DNA of 64,000 nt from an uncultured Porphyromonadaceae bacterium (GCA_947073495.1 CAMTMX010000002.1:1-64000), one strand, 5' to 3'; counted from the first letter of the stretch, positions 1 through 10,658 are shown. Numbers and translations are program-made. The notes: generated from the sequence alone by a model not told the origin.

Positions 1-1
1 C

Positions 2-112
2 GTCCGCTTGTTTCGGTCTCAATGCAACCGCATTGCTCCCTCACTGCGCGAACACATCTGCACGACGCTTGACCGCCCCAGCGTTAACAAATATTGGGGA
101 ATGGGGTCTTAA
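2..112 (+). CDS. Possible 3' end of a CDS running in from the left edge (VRLFRSQCNRIAPSLREHICTTLDRPSVNKYWGMGS*)
   Basis: Open frame from window edge to TAA at 110-112; composition becomes AT-rich after it; no homology recognised. Confidence 0.25.
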   Translation, partial: VRLFRSQCNRIAPSLREHICTTLDRPSVNKYWGMGS

Positions 113-219
113 TATGATTAAAAAAATTGTGCAGCTTGTAGGCATATGGCTGTAAAGTTATACATAATATTTGAAAATCATTAAAAAGATGAATTTATTT
201 CCTGGGTTTACAGGATAAG

Positions 220-1062
220 TCAAGGGAAGAAGAGCTGCCAGACGGGGGCGGTGCGGAAAAGAGGGATGGCAGAGGGGAGGAGAGTGAGTCTGCATTCCCG
301 GTAGCGGCTTGATTCGGATGGGTCGAAAAACGGTGTGCCGCAATCGAATGAAGCGGGTTCCGGACTTTCACATACAATCTCTTCAAGATTATAGCATCCT
401 ATAAACAGATATTCACCGAGAAGATTGTTGTTGGCGGGAAGAATTGCACGTTTAAGAGACTTGCAATCTGAAAAAGCATACGACTCCAGCTCCTTTACCG
501 ACGAAGGGAGCCCGATCTCCTTCAGGTTAAGACAAAAGCTGAACACATTGCTGCCGATATGCTCCACACCATCAGGAATATTTATATTGTCAAGGACTGA
601 GCAATAAGCAAAGGCATGGCTGGCGATATCCTTTATTCCGGAAGGGAGCGAAACAGATTCCAAACCGGAGTTCCATGCACACAAATAGCGAGGAATTACA
701 GAAACACCATCAGGGATTACAATCGACTTTAGCGACGTGCATTCCCTGAACGCCCCTTCTCCCACTGTTGTGATGGATGGAGGCAGAGATATGGATTCGA
801 GCGACGTGCATCCCAGAAACGCGTAATCCCCGATAGATTTGAGTCCTGCAGGAAGAAGGATCTGTTTCAGATTGGTGCAGTCGGCAAATGCATAATCGGG
901 AATGGAGGTTATGCTGTCAGGTAGAGTAATGATCGAGTCATTACGACATACTCCCGCCTTTTCACATACTGAATTTGGGAAAACATAAGGTGTCTCAGCA
1001 GCCATGCCGGCTAATGAGACACCAATTATACCTGTTATGAATGATAACTTAACTTTACGCAT
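220..1062 (-). CDS. Secreted BspA-like leucine-rich repeat (LRR_5) protein
   Basis: Signal peptide-like N-terminus; repeated 'xxIxxYAFxxCTxLKxIxLPxxLKSIGDYAF' LRR_5 units. Confidence 0.85.
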   Translation of the reverse strand: MRKVKLSFITGIIGVSLAGMAAETPYVFPNSVCEKAGVCRNDSIITLPDSITSIPDYAFADCTNLKQILLPAGLKSIGDYAFLGCTSLESISLPPSITTVGEGAFRECTSLKSIVIPDGVSVIPRYLCAWNSGLESVSLPSGIKDIASHAFAYCSVLDNINIPDGVEHIGSNVFSFCLNLKEIGLPSSVKELESYAFSDCKSLKRAILPANNNLLGEYLFIGCYNLEEIVCESPEPASFDCGTPFFDPSESSRYRECRLTLLPSAIPLFRTAPVWQLFFP

Positions 1063-1089
1063 GTGGCAAAGTTAATAAAAACTTTTGGA

Positions 1090-1881
1090 TTATTGAAGGC
1101 AGGAAGCGCGGATTGCGGAAATGACAGCCTTTGTGAAGCCGTTTTCCTCAAGAGCGTTAAGACCCTTGATAGTGATACCGCCGGGGGTTGTGACCTTGTC
1201 AATCTCAGTTTCAGGATGGGATCCTGTTGAAAGCAGGGCGGCAGCTCCTACAGCAGTGTGGGCGGCAACAGTTGTTGCGAATGCAGGGCTCAGGCCAAAT
1301 TCTACACATCCTTCGGCTGCTGCATGAATAAATCTCAAGAAATATGCTATGCCGCAAGAAGCAAGTGCGGTACAAGCAGGCAGATCATACTCGTTTACCA
1401 CAAAAGCCTTGCCTGAGCGATTGAAGATCTCTACCGCTCCATCGAGTTTTTCTTGAGGTACACGGGGTCCTGCACAAAGGAAAGTGACGCTCTTGTTATG
1501 CATAATAGCAATGTTGGGCACCACTTTTATCACTTGCAAATTCTTCTCGTCAGCATTTAGTTTGTCTCTGAGATCCTTGATCGGGAGTGTGGCTACTACC
1601 GACATCACGAGAGTGTCCGGTTTAATAGAATTAAGGATTTCATTGATCAAACCGTCAACAACAAACGGCTTAACCGCCAGGATGATGATATCTGCATCGG
1701 TTACAGCCTCAACATTTGACAATGTAGTCTCAATGTCTGGAAGTTGAGATTTGATTCTGTCCAATGAAGACTGAAATGCGTCGGAGCATACTACACGGTC
1801 ACCATGTCCCATAAGGGATGCCGCGATTGCGGAGCCTATATTGCCGGCTCCAATTACTGCTATCTTTTTCATTCTGAACAA
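1090..1881 (-). CDS. proC: Pyrroline-5-carboxylate reductase
   Basis: N-terminal 'KKIAVIGAGNIGSAIA' Rossmann motif, 'AVKPFVV', C-terminal 'TTPGGITIKGLNALEENGF'. Confidence 0.9.
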   Translation of the reverse strand: MFRMKKIAVIGAGNIGSAIAASLMGHGDRVVCSDAFQSSLDRIKSQLPDIETTLSNVEAVTDADIIILAVKPFVVDGLINEILNSIKPDTLVMSVVATLPIKDLRDKLNADEKNLQVIKVVPNIAIMHNKSVTFLCAGPRVPQEKLDGAVEIFNRSGKAFVVNEYDLPACTALASCGIAYFLRFIHAAAEGCVEFGLSPAFATTVAAHTAVGAAALLSTGSHPETEIDKVTTPGGITIKGLNALEENGFTKAVISAIRASCLQ

Positions 1882-1987
1882 TACCGCCGGTGTTATTTTA
1901 GTCCGGCTGTTTATATTAACGGAACAGGAGGTGGTGTTTATTGCGTCTGTTAATAAATTATAATAGAAATAAAATATAAATAATTAG

Positions 1988-2025
1988 AATGTCGGACTGT
2001 CTTTACTATAAAACAGTCCGACATT
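1988..2025 (-). terminator. Hairpin downstream of the GH125 gene
   Basis: 13-bp perfect inverted repeat AATGTCGGACTGT(1988-2000)/ACAGTCCGACATT(2013-2025), AT-rich flank on the minus strand. Confidence 0.6.
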
Positions 2026-2211
2026 TAGAGAATGTATGAATTTAACTTTATGAAATCTTTAAAGTTTTTTTCGGTCAATTTTGAGCTTTCGTTCTGTTAT
2101 TATGGAACCCCATAACGTCATCTCTCAATCTCAAAATTTACTCGAAAATCCTCTCTAAATCTTAACATAAGTCAAATCCGAACAGTTTCTTAGAGGTTTT
2201 TACTTTCAGAA

Positions 2212-3711
2212 TCAACTTTCTGAGATGCTGTTCAGCAGGTCGATTTTACCTTCGTTCACAAGTTTAAGAATCAATTCACCGAAGAGGGTGTTCTGCCATG
2301 CAAACCAAGGTCGAGTGAAATTTGCCGCGTCGTCTTTGTGGAAAGATTCATGGATAAAACCGGTGCCGGCTTCGGTGTCCATTACCATTTTTATACAGTC
2401 GGCGATTTCCTTGTCATCTTGGCTTGTGAAAGCCTTCATCATTATACTCATAGGCCAGACCATGTCATAGCCGACATGAGGACCGCCTATGCCTTCACCT
2501 GCATCTCCACTGAAGAAATAGGGATTGTTTTTACTCCATATGAATTTGCGGGTGTTTTGATAGATGGGGTCATCTATAGGCACATCGCAAAGATACGGGA
2601 GAGACAGGAGGCTCGGAGCGTTGGAATCATCCATCAGATATTGGCTGCCAAACCCATCTACTTCGAATGCGTAGATCGGTCCGAATTCGGGATGATTATT
2701 GACGGCATATTTTTTCAATGCATCGTCTACTTCGGTTGCGAGATCAGTACATTGTTTTGCAAGAGCTGGTTGTTTGTTCACCTCTGTCAGAATTTCCGCT
2801 GCCTTTCGGAGCACAGAGACTGCAAAGAAGTTTGATGGCACAAGGAATTGAAGAGTTGTGGCATCATCGCTGGGGCGGAATGCCGACACTATAAGCCCGC
2901 AAGGATTTACCGGAGATCCAAGTCCGTCATTGTTCAGGGTGTCGAGCGCACGCTCGGTGACGCGCTGGAATTTATAGGGACCGACACCGTTTTTACGTTG
3001 CTGCTCTGTGAATGTGGTCAGAATCGTATTAATCGTTTCAATCCATGAGGCATCGAAAATCGAGTCGTCTCCTGTCACTTTCCAATACTCATACGCAAGG
3101 CGGATAGGATAGCATAGTGAATCAATTTCCCATTTTCTCTCGTGCACTTCCGGCCGCATGTCTGTGAGGTCGCTCATCCATTCCCCACCCGTAGGACCAT
3201 CGTTGAAGGCGTTGGCGTACGGGTCAAGAAGGATGCTTTTGAATTGACGGCGGATCACCCCCTCTATCATGTCTTTGAGTTTCTTGTCGGAATTGGCGAG
3301 CTGTACGTATGGCCACACCTGGGCTCCCGAATCGCGAAGCCACATGGCATGTATGTCACCGGTGTAGACAAATGTGTCGTGTTTGCCGTCTTCGCCTATA
3401 CGATAATGCACGGTGGTGTCGATGGTGTTGGGGAAACAGTTCTCAAACATCCATGCGAGCTTTTTGTTGGTCAATAGCTTTTTGACACGTTTGATTTCTT
3501 TTTCCACGGCTTCCGAATGGAAGAGGCGGTCGTTTTTAGGAGGACGGTTTGTTTTAAGGTTTTTATCCGTGGTCCTCACTGTAGTGTTGTCATTGGGGCA
3601 GCTCCGGGTTTCCGCAGCATAGGCGCCCGACGCTCCCGCGGATATCACCGCACAGGAAATTGCAATAAGGAGTTTATTCATTCTGAAAAAGTTGAAAATT
3701 ATTTTGTACAA
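2212..3711 (-). CDS. Glycoside hydrolase family 125 (exo-alpha-1,6-mannosidase)
   Basis: 'TGDIHAMWLRDSGAQVWPY', 'AFNDGPTGGEWMSDLTDMRPEVHERKWEIDSLCYPIRL', 'TGFIHESFHKDDAANFTRPWFAWQNTLFGELI' are typical GH125 blocks. Confidence 0.92.
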   Translation of the reverse strand: MYKIIFNFFRMNKLLIAISCAVISAGASGAYAAETRSCPNDNTTVRTTDKNLKTNRPPKNDRLFHSEAVEKEIKRVKKLLTNKKLAWMFENCFPNTIDTTVHYRIGEDGKHDTFVYTGDIHAMWLRDSGAQVWPYVQLANSDKKLKDMIEGVIRRQFKSILLDPYANAFNDGPTGGEWMSDLTDMRPEVHERKWEIDSLCYPIRLAYEYWKVTGDDSIFDASWIETINTILTTFTEQQRKNGVGPYKFQRVTERALDTLNNDGLGSPVNPCGLIVSAFRPSDDATTLQFLVPSNFFAVSVLRKAAEILTEVNKQPALAKQCTDLATEVDDALKKYAVNNHPEFGPIYAFEVDGFGSQYLMDDSNAPSLLSLPYLCDVPIDDPIYQNTRKFIWSKNNPYFFSGDAGEGIGGPHVGYDMVWPMSIMMKAFTSQDDKEIADCIKMVMDTEAGTGFIHESFHKDDAANFTRPWFAWQNTLFGELILKLVNEGKIDLLNSISES

Positions 3712-3926
3712 AATTAATCATTGAGAAACAAACTGATGTATCCCGCAATGACAACTATGTATATAAAAAAACGCAATCTCGGAAAGAATACACAATTGGC
3801 AGGAATGGACACACATCAAATGAATGTCATAATCCCGGGTGTCTACTTTCGGAATGTGCATCATAGGTTTGTATCTTTCGACTGATTGGCAGAACGATAC
3901 TCTTTAGGAGTAGTGTTGTATCGTTT

Positions 3927-6900
3927 TTAAAATTCTTTATAGAAGTGAGATCTGTTGGTGAATCCACACCGATAGATTATCTCCTGCACTGTCAGTGAAG
4001 TGGTGAGCAGAAGCTTTGCCGCGTAATTGATGCGATGGTTCTTGATGAAGTCATTAGGCGATACTTCCCCCATCTCTTTAAATTTGCGATAAAGATTACG
4101 GCTGCTCGTCTTTAAGTGCATGGCGATCTGTTCGGCGGAGAGGTCGTTGTCGTCGATGTGGGCGTCGATGAAATCTGTCACTCTTGTCAGGAAGTCCATC
4201 TCTTCTCGGTGCATGAGCTTTCCTCCGTTGAATTCAAATGTGCTCGCAGAAGTGTTGTAATACTCCTTCAGGTGTTCCCTGTTTCCCAACAGCCTGTTCA
4301 CTATAGCCTTAAGATAGCTTACACTGAAGGGCTTGCCGATATATGCGTCCGCACCCGCCTCGATCCCTTTTATCTTCTCATCGTTGCTTGTCTTTGCCGA
4401 CAGAAGCACGAGGGGTATGTGCATGGTGTGCTTGTTCCCCTTCACTTGTCGTGCAAATTCTGTGCCGTCGGTGCCCGGCATCATGATGTCGCTGATAATA
4501 AGGTCTGGGGGTGTCTCCTTGAGGATTGCAAGACCCTCATCGGCGTTTTCTGCGGTGGTTACATTATACTGTGTGAGACTGTCGCGCAGCAATGTGAGAA
4601 TTTCCTTATTGTCATCAACAACAAGAATTTTTGCTCCATCGCCGCTCTTTTTGGCGGAATGCCCATTTGTTTCCGTATCTTTGACGGTGTCCCCACAAGA
4701 GGAATTCTGGTCGTCCATATAATCCGTGGCTTGGGATTCGGTGTGCTCAGTGACAGTGAGTTGTGGGAGCACTACAATAAATTCAGCAAAGTTGCCTACT
4801 TCGCTTTCGATCGATATTCTGCCATGAAGCATGTCGACCATGCTGTGGCAGATAGCCATTCCGAGACCATTCCGGCTTGATATTCCCTTGATGGCATTTT
4901 GTTCCACATTATCAAGCACAGTATAGCGGTTGAAGATTCGGTTCTTGTCTTCCTCTCGGATTCCTTTGCCTGTGTTGTAGACGCTTATACGCAGCCTCCC
5001 GTCGATCTCTTCCGCACCTATTTTAATGGTGCCTCCGGGCTGTGTGTATTTGAAAGCGTTGGAAATAAGATTGTTGAGGATTTTCTTTAGACAACTGTAA
5101 TCAGAATTCCAGATAATGTCGGGCTTTATATCATTGATGTAATGCACGCTGTTTCTTTCCGCCAGTTCGGTAAAGGAGTCGTAGGTCTCGGTACAGAGCT
5201 CGCTGACTCCCACTTTCCTTACTTTAATCGATTTATGTCCTGTTTCAATCCTTCGGAAATCAATCAATTCCTGAATCAGGTTGTTAAGCCTTTCCGCGTT
5301 GACCTGAATCAATCCCACATATCTTTTGATATAATCGTCGGAACCTATGTATTGCATTATGCGTTCGCAGGGACCATATATCAATGTGAGCGGCGTACAG
5401 AACTCATGAGTTATGTCTGTAAAGAATCGAAGTTTCTCTTCATACACTTCTTCTTTGTGTACCTGTTCGAGATGGAGCATCTGCTTTTCCTGTTTTTCTT
5501 TCTGCCGTCGCAGATATGACATCAGAATCATGCCGGCGATCGCGAGGATTATAAGGAGATAGATAAATTTTGCAAAGCCTGTAAGATACCATGGTGCCTT
5601 GACAATAAGCTTTACAAGATACGGATCGCTCTCCAGCCCGGTGGCGCGGTTCACATATTTGACTTTTAGGTTAAATGAACCATGGTTCATTTGGTTGAAC
5701 GTGATGGTGGGGCTTGCGCCATTGCTTATCCATTCCTCTCCGTCGATGGTATAGTAATATGTATAGTTATTTCCATAGATAAAGTCTGGCGCTGCAAATG
5801 TGAGGGAGAAATGGTTTTGGTCGGGCTCAAACACGAGAGTATTGTGGTTGCCTGATGTCTCGAGATGATTATTCAGAGAGACTTCCTCTCCCGAGATTTT
5901 AAGTTTGAGAAGAGAAAGCTTTGGGGCGAAAGGTTCAGCCGGAGCTATATAGTTCTTATGCTTGTTGACAGTCACAATGCCGTTTATGCCGCCAAGGATC
6001 AATGTGTTGCCGATTTCGAAGCTTGCTCCGTCGCTGAATTCTGTCACGTTTATGCCATAATTCTTTCCATAGGTCAGAGATTCATTGCTTTCAGGATTTA
6101 TGCTTATGATGCCGTTGTTGGTTGTAACCCATATTTTGCCATCATTCGCCGATATGATTTCATGAATGGTGTTGTTGGTGAATCCATATTCCGAGCCGGC
6201 AAATCGTTTTTCATTTTCAGGAGTGGATTTTACCACACCGCTACCTGTGCCCAACCAGAAAGTGTCTCCTGTTTTCACGGCATCGAAAACATCTTTGACG
6301 CCGTTTGTGCCGAAATCATTTTTTAGGGGAATGGATACAAGCTTTTCATTCTTGATTTCAAACATCCCTTGTCCACGGTTGCAGAAAAAAAGATTTCCGG
6401 TGTCGTCGGTCACTATTGAGAAAAACTGGTTTGAAGAGAATGCCCCGTTGTCGAGTGTGTATTTCTTGACTTCAGAAAGGCGGGGGTGTTCTCTATCTCC
6501 CGATATTTTTATCTTTGCCACACCCTGTCCGAGAGTACATAGCCAGAGAGTGGAATCATTTGTTTCAACGATTCCATGCACATATTTCATATTCGGGTTA
6601 AAATCTGCCTTGTGGATCTTTCCCTCATTATAGTTATAGTAGTTTAGCCCTTCTTCTGTGGCTATCCATAATATAGGTCTGGTGCTGCCGCTGAATGCAA
6701 ACACGGAATTATGGAGAAGCTCACTGTTGGATGAGGTGAAAAGACTTCCGTTCCCGATTGATGCGGGAGGATACAGCTCGTTGAAATCCGATATTTTTAA
6801 AAGACCGTCGCCTTTGGTGCCGAGCCACAGGTTTTTATATTTATCTACGTGTATCGCTCTGACGGGATGAGAGATCTTATTATTGAAAGCGTTGAAATCG

Positions 6901-7943
6901 AATGATCGGATGCTGTAGCTGTCGTCCCAATAGGTGTAGACTCCTTGGCAGTCGGATCCGATCCAGACCACGTCCTGATCGGGTGATTGTTCGAGACAGA
7001 ACACTCCAACCTGAAGACCGAGGTCTACTGCCTGAAGCTGCCCTGCTTCGTTTATGCCTACCCATAATGCCCCATCGGTGCTGAAAGATATGAAAAAATT
7101 ACCCTGGTGGTCTTTCACCATATCAGAGATTGTCCCCCTTTTTGCAAGTTCATTCGAAATATTAGTGATTTTTTTTGATTTACCACCTGGCATTACTTCA
7201 CAAATGAAACCTTCATTGTCAATGATGAATATTTGGTTGCCCTGGACTTTTGCAAATCTGACAGGGGAATTGTCTACTATTGTTGTTTTGCCGTCAGTGG
7301 TCTTGGCTCCATTTGCCGACGTCTTTAAGCTGCAAGAGTGGATGCCCTTGTCGGAGACAATCCACAATGAGTTGTCTTTGATGGATATTTTTTGGATTTC
7401 TTCAAACGGAATATCGATTTTACCTACCACAGAAAATCCGGAATCACTTTTTTTATCGTGTTGCATCAACTGAGAATTTTCCTCAATGATAAAGAGGATT
7501 CCATTTTCGTCGATACACATAGATTCCTGTCTGTTAAACTGGGGGTGGGTCGATACTATTCTTGCGTTCGTGTCGACTAAATCAAGACCATGGTTGGTAA
7601 GGACCCACATGATCCCATTGCCGCCGTTCACAATTTTTTCAATTATGTTGCCTGAGATTGTTTGACCGGGGAAGATTGAAGTGAAAGGATTTATGGAAGT
7701 GCCGTCTGCAATGTTCACACCATCGCATGTCCCGACCCAAAGAAAGCCGTTGTCATCCCTGCAGAGAGACAGAATCGCACTGTTCGACAGACCGTCTATA
7801 TTTGAAGATTGCCGCATGTTGTAGGAATATGCGGGAAACATTGCAAATGTAAAGATCCACACGAGAAGAAGCCGAATCTTTTGAATGTGGGAGTTCATGA
7901 TTATTGTAGTTTCGTTAGTTTTCAAAAATAAGGTTAACCTCAC
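3927..7943 (-). CDS. Hybrid two-component system regulator (Reg_prop/Y_Y_Y periplasmic sensor, histidine kinase, receiver, AraC HTH); C-terminus apparently truncated by an in-frame TAA
   Basis: Two-bladed propeller repeats, Y_Y_Y domain, TM, 'FFTDITHEFCTPLTLIYGP' H-box, 'NGLGMAICHSMV' HATPase, 'KILVVDDNKEIL...DLIISDIMMPGTDG' receiver, AraC HTH. True start probably the internal MNSHIQ near 7898. Confidence 0.93.
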   Translation of the reverse strand: MRLTLFLKTNETTIIMNSHIQKIRLLLVWIFTFAMFPAYSYNMRQSSNIDGLSNSAILSLCRDDNGFLWVGTCDGVNIADGTSINPFTSIFPGQTISGNIIEKIVNGGNGIMWVLTNHGLDLVDTNARIVSTHPQFNRQESMCIDENGILFIIEENSQLMQHDKKSDSGFSVVGKIDIPFEEIQKISIKDNSLWIVSDKGIHSCSLKTSANGAKTTDGKTTIVDNSPVRFAKVQGNQIFIIDNEGFICEVMPGGKSKKITNISNELAKRGTISDMVKDHQGNFFISFSTDGALWVGINEAGQLQAVDLGLQVGVFCLEQSPDQDVVWIGSDCQGVYTYWDDSYSIRSFDFNAFNNKISHPVRAIHVDKYKNLWLGTKGDGLLKISDFNELYPPASIGNGSLFTSSNSELLHNSVFAFSGSTRPILWIATEEGLNYYNYNEGKIHKADFNPNMKYVHGIVETNDSTLWLCTLGQGVAKIKISGDREHPRLSEVKKYTLDNGAFSSNQFFSIVTDDTGNLFFCNRGQGMFEIKNEKLVSIPLKNDFGTNGVKDVFDAVKTGDTFWLGTGSGVVKSTPENEKRFAGSEYGFTNNTIHEIISANDGKIWVTTNNGIISINPESNESLTYGKNYGINVTEFSDGASFEIGNTLILGGINGIVTVNKHKNYIAPAEPFAPKLSLLKLKISGEEVSLNNHLETSGNHNTLVFEPDQNHFSLTFAAPDFIYGNNYTYYYTIDGEEWISNGASPTITFNQMNHGSFNLKVKYVNRATGLESDPYLVKLIVKAPWYLTGFAKFIYLLIILAIAGMILMSYLRRQKEKQEKQMLHLEQVHKEEVYEEKLRFFTDITHEFCTPLTLIYGPCERIMQYIGSDDYIKRYVGLIQVNAERLNNLIQELIDFRRIETGHKSIKVRKVGVSELCTETYDSFTELAERNSVHYINDIKPDIIWNSDYSCLKKILNNLISNAFKYTQPGGTIKIGAEEIDGRLRISVYNTGKGIREEDKNRIFNRYTVLDNVEQNAIKGISSRNGLGMAICHSMVDMLHGRISIESEVGNFAEFIVVLPQLTVTEHTESQATDYMDDQNSSCGDTVKDTETNGHSAKKSGDGAKILVVDDNKEILTLLRDSLTQYNVTTAENADEGLAILKETPPDLIISDIMMPGTDGTEFARQVKGNKHTMHIPLVLLSAKTSNDEKIKGIEAGADAYIGKPFSVSYLKAIVNRLLGNREHLKEYYNTSASTFEFNGGKLMHREEMDFLTRVTDFIDAHIDDNDLSAEQIAMHLKTSSRNLYRKFKEMGEVSPNDFIKNHRINYAAKLLLTTSLTVQEIIYRCGFTNRSHFYKEF

Positions 7944-8077
7944 TTGAAAATATTACAGCATTCAGATCAATTCCATTAGCCGAACCGTTTATACTGAATG
8001 ATATTGCAAAATTAGATAAAAAAAAGAAATTTTGAAATTATATGGAGTGGCGCATGAATATAATTATGTGTCTGTTT

Positions 8078-8118
8078 TTGCCAAAATTGTATAAAATAAT
8101 GTAGAAAGTTAGTTTGCA
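8078..8118. promoter_or_regulatory. Candidate degenerate copy of the operator motif (TTGCCAAAATTGTATA ... GTTAGTTTGCA) between the HTCS and the DUF4965 gene
   Basis: Similar to the inverted-repeat sites at 13017-13058 and 46341-46384; right arm poorly conserved. Confidence 0.4.
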
Positions 8119-8198
8119 TATACATCTGTCATAATAGAATACTAAGATTAGATAAATATATGATTAATTTGCAGCGTCAAAAATTTTATAATTAAATC

Positions 8199-10658
8199 AT
8201 GAAACAACTTCTTATCTCAATCTCTCTTGCAGCCATGGCAACTGTTGCTCCGGCGAATGTAGCTGCAGAGCTTCGTGCTCCGGCAAATCCGCTTGTGACT
8301 GTCGATCCGTATACCAGCTGTTGGTCTACAACCGACAATCTATATGATGATGTGACACGTCATTGGACCGGCAAGGAATATCCGCTTCTCGGAGTGATCA
8401 GCGTGGATGGTGTCCCTTACCGTTTTATGGGTAAGGAGGTGCCTGTGCTTTCTTCTCTCGTGCCGACTGCCGCAGGGGAGGCGTGGAACGGTGAATATAC
8501 CACTGTTAAACCCTCTGACGATTGGTATAAGCCGGCTTTTGAAGCGAATGGATGGAAATCTGATAAAGGTGCGTTCGGCTCGGTCCCTCAGGAACAACTT
8601 GCCAAGACTCTTTGGAATACTGAAGAAATATGGGTGAGGCGAGAAATATCTATCCCTTCGGGCATTGGCAACAAGCCTGTCTATCTGAATTATTCTCATG
8701 ATGACGATGTCATTATCTATATTAATGGAATAAAGGTGGTCGATACAGGCAACCAGTGTCATAAAAACGTTCGCATTCTTCTTTCCGGAGATGTGCGTAA
8801 GTCTTTGAAGCCAGGAAAGAATCTTATCGCCGCATGGTGTCGCGACCGTGGAGGGCTCGCTTTCCTGGATTTCGGTCTTGATATAGAGGAGAAACCGTCA
8901 CAATATCTCACGAAAGAAGCGAAGCAGACTTCTTGCGAGGTGCTCCCCATGAACACGCTCTATAGCTTCACCTGCGGTCCTGTCAACCTCAATCTGAAGT
9001 TTACGGCACCCGCTTTCCTTGACAACCTCGACCTCCTCAGCCGTCCTGTGAACTACATCACTTACAATGTGGAAAGCACCGATGGCAAGAAGCATGACAT
9101 AAAGTTCTATTTTGAAGCCGGAAGAGAATGGGCTATCGACAATATCACCCAGAACTCTGTCTCAGGAATTGTACGTGAAGACGGTCTCACCGCAGTGACT
9201 GTATCAAGTGTGAATCAGGAGATTCTTGCAAAGAGCGGGGATGATTTACGCATCGACTGGGGTACATTCTATCTTGCTTCGGATGCCGAGGTCTCCCCTT
9301 GGTTTGGCGATGCCAAGACGGCACGCAAGAATTTTGTCGCCGGGAAAAAAATCAATCTCGCTAAATCGGGAAAAGAGGTTGGAATGACAATTAACAAAGG
9401 GAAATGTGCTTCCGCGTCAGGCCACCTCATGATAGGATATGACGATATTTACTCAATCCAATATTTCGGAACAAACCTGCGCCCTTATTGGAACCGGAAC
9501 AACGACAAGACTATCATGCAGCAGCTGAAACTTGCATCTCAGGATTATGCTTCTCTGATGGCTAAGACCGCTGACTTCGATAAGAACATGCTGGCTGAGG
9601 CTGCCGCAGCAGGTGGTCAGGAATATGCTGAACTTTGCGCCCTTGCATATCGTCAGGCAATTGCCGCACATAAGCTCGTTGAATCTCCCCAGGGGGATAT
9701 CCTTTGGTTCTCAAAAGAAAATTTCAGCAACGGTTCTATCGGAACTGTCGATATCACTTATCCCTCCGCACCAATGTTCCTCCTCTACAATCCGGAACTC
9801 GTGAAGGGTCTGATGAACCACATCCTTTACTATTCTGAAAGCGGCAAATGGACTAAACCTTTCGCAGCACACGATGTCGGCACATATCCTCTTGCCAATG
9901 GCCAGACCTATGGCGGCGACATGCCTGTAGAAGAGTCCGGAAATATGCTTATCCTCGCAGCAGCCCTTGCCAAAGTGGAGGGGAACGCAGAATATGCGGC
10001 ACGCCACTGGAATGTGCTTTCCACATGGGCTGAATATCTTGCGGAATATGGTCTTGATCCTGAGAACCAGCTATGTACTGATGACTTTGCCGGACATTTC
10101 GCCCACAATGCCAACCTTTCCATAAAGGCTATACTCGGTGTGGCTTCTTATGCACGTCTTGCTGAAATGCTCGGTAAGAAAGCGGTGGCTGAAAAATATT
10201 TTGCAAAAGCAAAGGAGATGGCTGCGGAATGGGAGAAAATGGCAGACGACGGCGACCACTATCGTCTCACTTTCGACAAACCCGGCACCTGGAGCCAGAA
10301 ATACAATCTTGTCTGGGACAAAATGCTTGGATTCAATATCTTCTCCGACAATATCATGAAGAAGGAGATCCCGTATTATCTGAAAAAACAGAACACTTAC
10401 GGTCTGCCTCTTGATAACCGCGAGACTTATACAAAGACCGACTGGATCATGTGGACAGCTACAATGGCTCCCGACAAGGCTACATTCGAGAAGTTTATCG
10501 TTCCCGTTCATAAGTTTATGAATGAGACCCGTCACCGCGTCCCCATGAGCGACTGGATCTACACAGACCGTGCTGACCAGCGAGGTTTCCAGGCACGTGC
10601 CGTTGTGGGCGGTTACTTCATCAAGATGCTTGACGAAAGAATCAATAAAAATAAATAA
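8199..10658 (+). CDS. DUF5127/DUF4965/DUF1793-type (glutaminase A-like) secreted protein
   Basis: Signal peptide; 'ANPLVTVDPYTSCWSTTDNLYDDVTRHWTGK', 'FAGHFAHNANLSIKAILGVASYARLAEMLGK', 'TDWIMWTATMA' family blocks. Confidence 0.85.
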   Translation: MKQLLISISLAAMATVAPANVAAELRAPANPLVTVDPYTSCWSTTDNLYDDVTRHWTGKEYPLLGVISVDGVPYRFMGKEVPVLSSLVPTAAGEAWNGEYTTVKPSDDWYKPAFEANGWKSDKGAFGSVPQEQLAKTLWNTEEIWVRREISIPSGIGNKPVYLNYSHDDDVIIYINGIKVVDTGNQCHKNVRILLSGDVRKSLKPGKNLIAAWCRDRGGLAFLDFGLDIEEKPSQYLTKEAKQTSCEVLPMNTLYSFTCGPVNLNLKFTAPAFLDNLDLLSRPVNYITYNVESTDGKKHDIKFYFEAGREWAIDNITQNSVSGIVREDGLTAVTVSSVNQEILAKSGDDLRIDWGTFYLASDAEVSPWFGDAKTARKNFVAGKKINLAKSGKEVGMTINKGKCASASGHLMIGYDDIYSIQYFGTNLRPYWNRNNDKTIMQQLKLASQDYASLMAKTADFDKNMLAEAAAAGGQEYAELCALAYRQAIAAHKLVESPQGDILWFSKENFSNGSIGTVDITYPSAPMFLLYNPELVKGLMNHILYYSESGKWTKPFAAHDVGTYPLANGQTYGGDMPVEESGNMLILAAALAKVEGNAEYAARHWNVLSTWAEYLAEYGLDPENQLCTDDFAGHFAHNANLSIKAILGVASYARLAEMLGKKAVAEKYFAKAKEMAAEWEKMADDGDHYRLTFDKPGTWSQKYNLVWDKMLGFNIFSDNIMKKEIPYYLKKQNTYGLPLDNRETYTKTDWIMWTATMAPDKATFEKFIVPVHKFMNETRHRVPMSDWIYTDRADQRGFQARAVVGGYFIKMLDERINKNK

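Noticed and set aside
4116-7580. Many long plus-strand ORFs antisense to the HTCS
   Set aside because: Antisense shadow ORFs of a clear coding frame; their translations show no domain features. The same reasoning applies to antisense ORFs opposite susC, GH92, GH2, GH78 and ABC-F.
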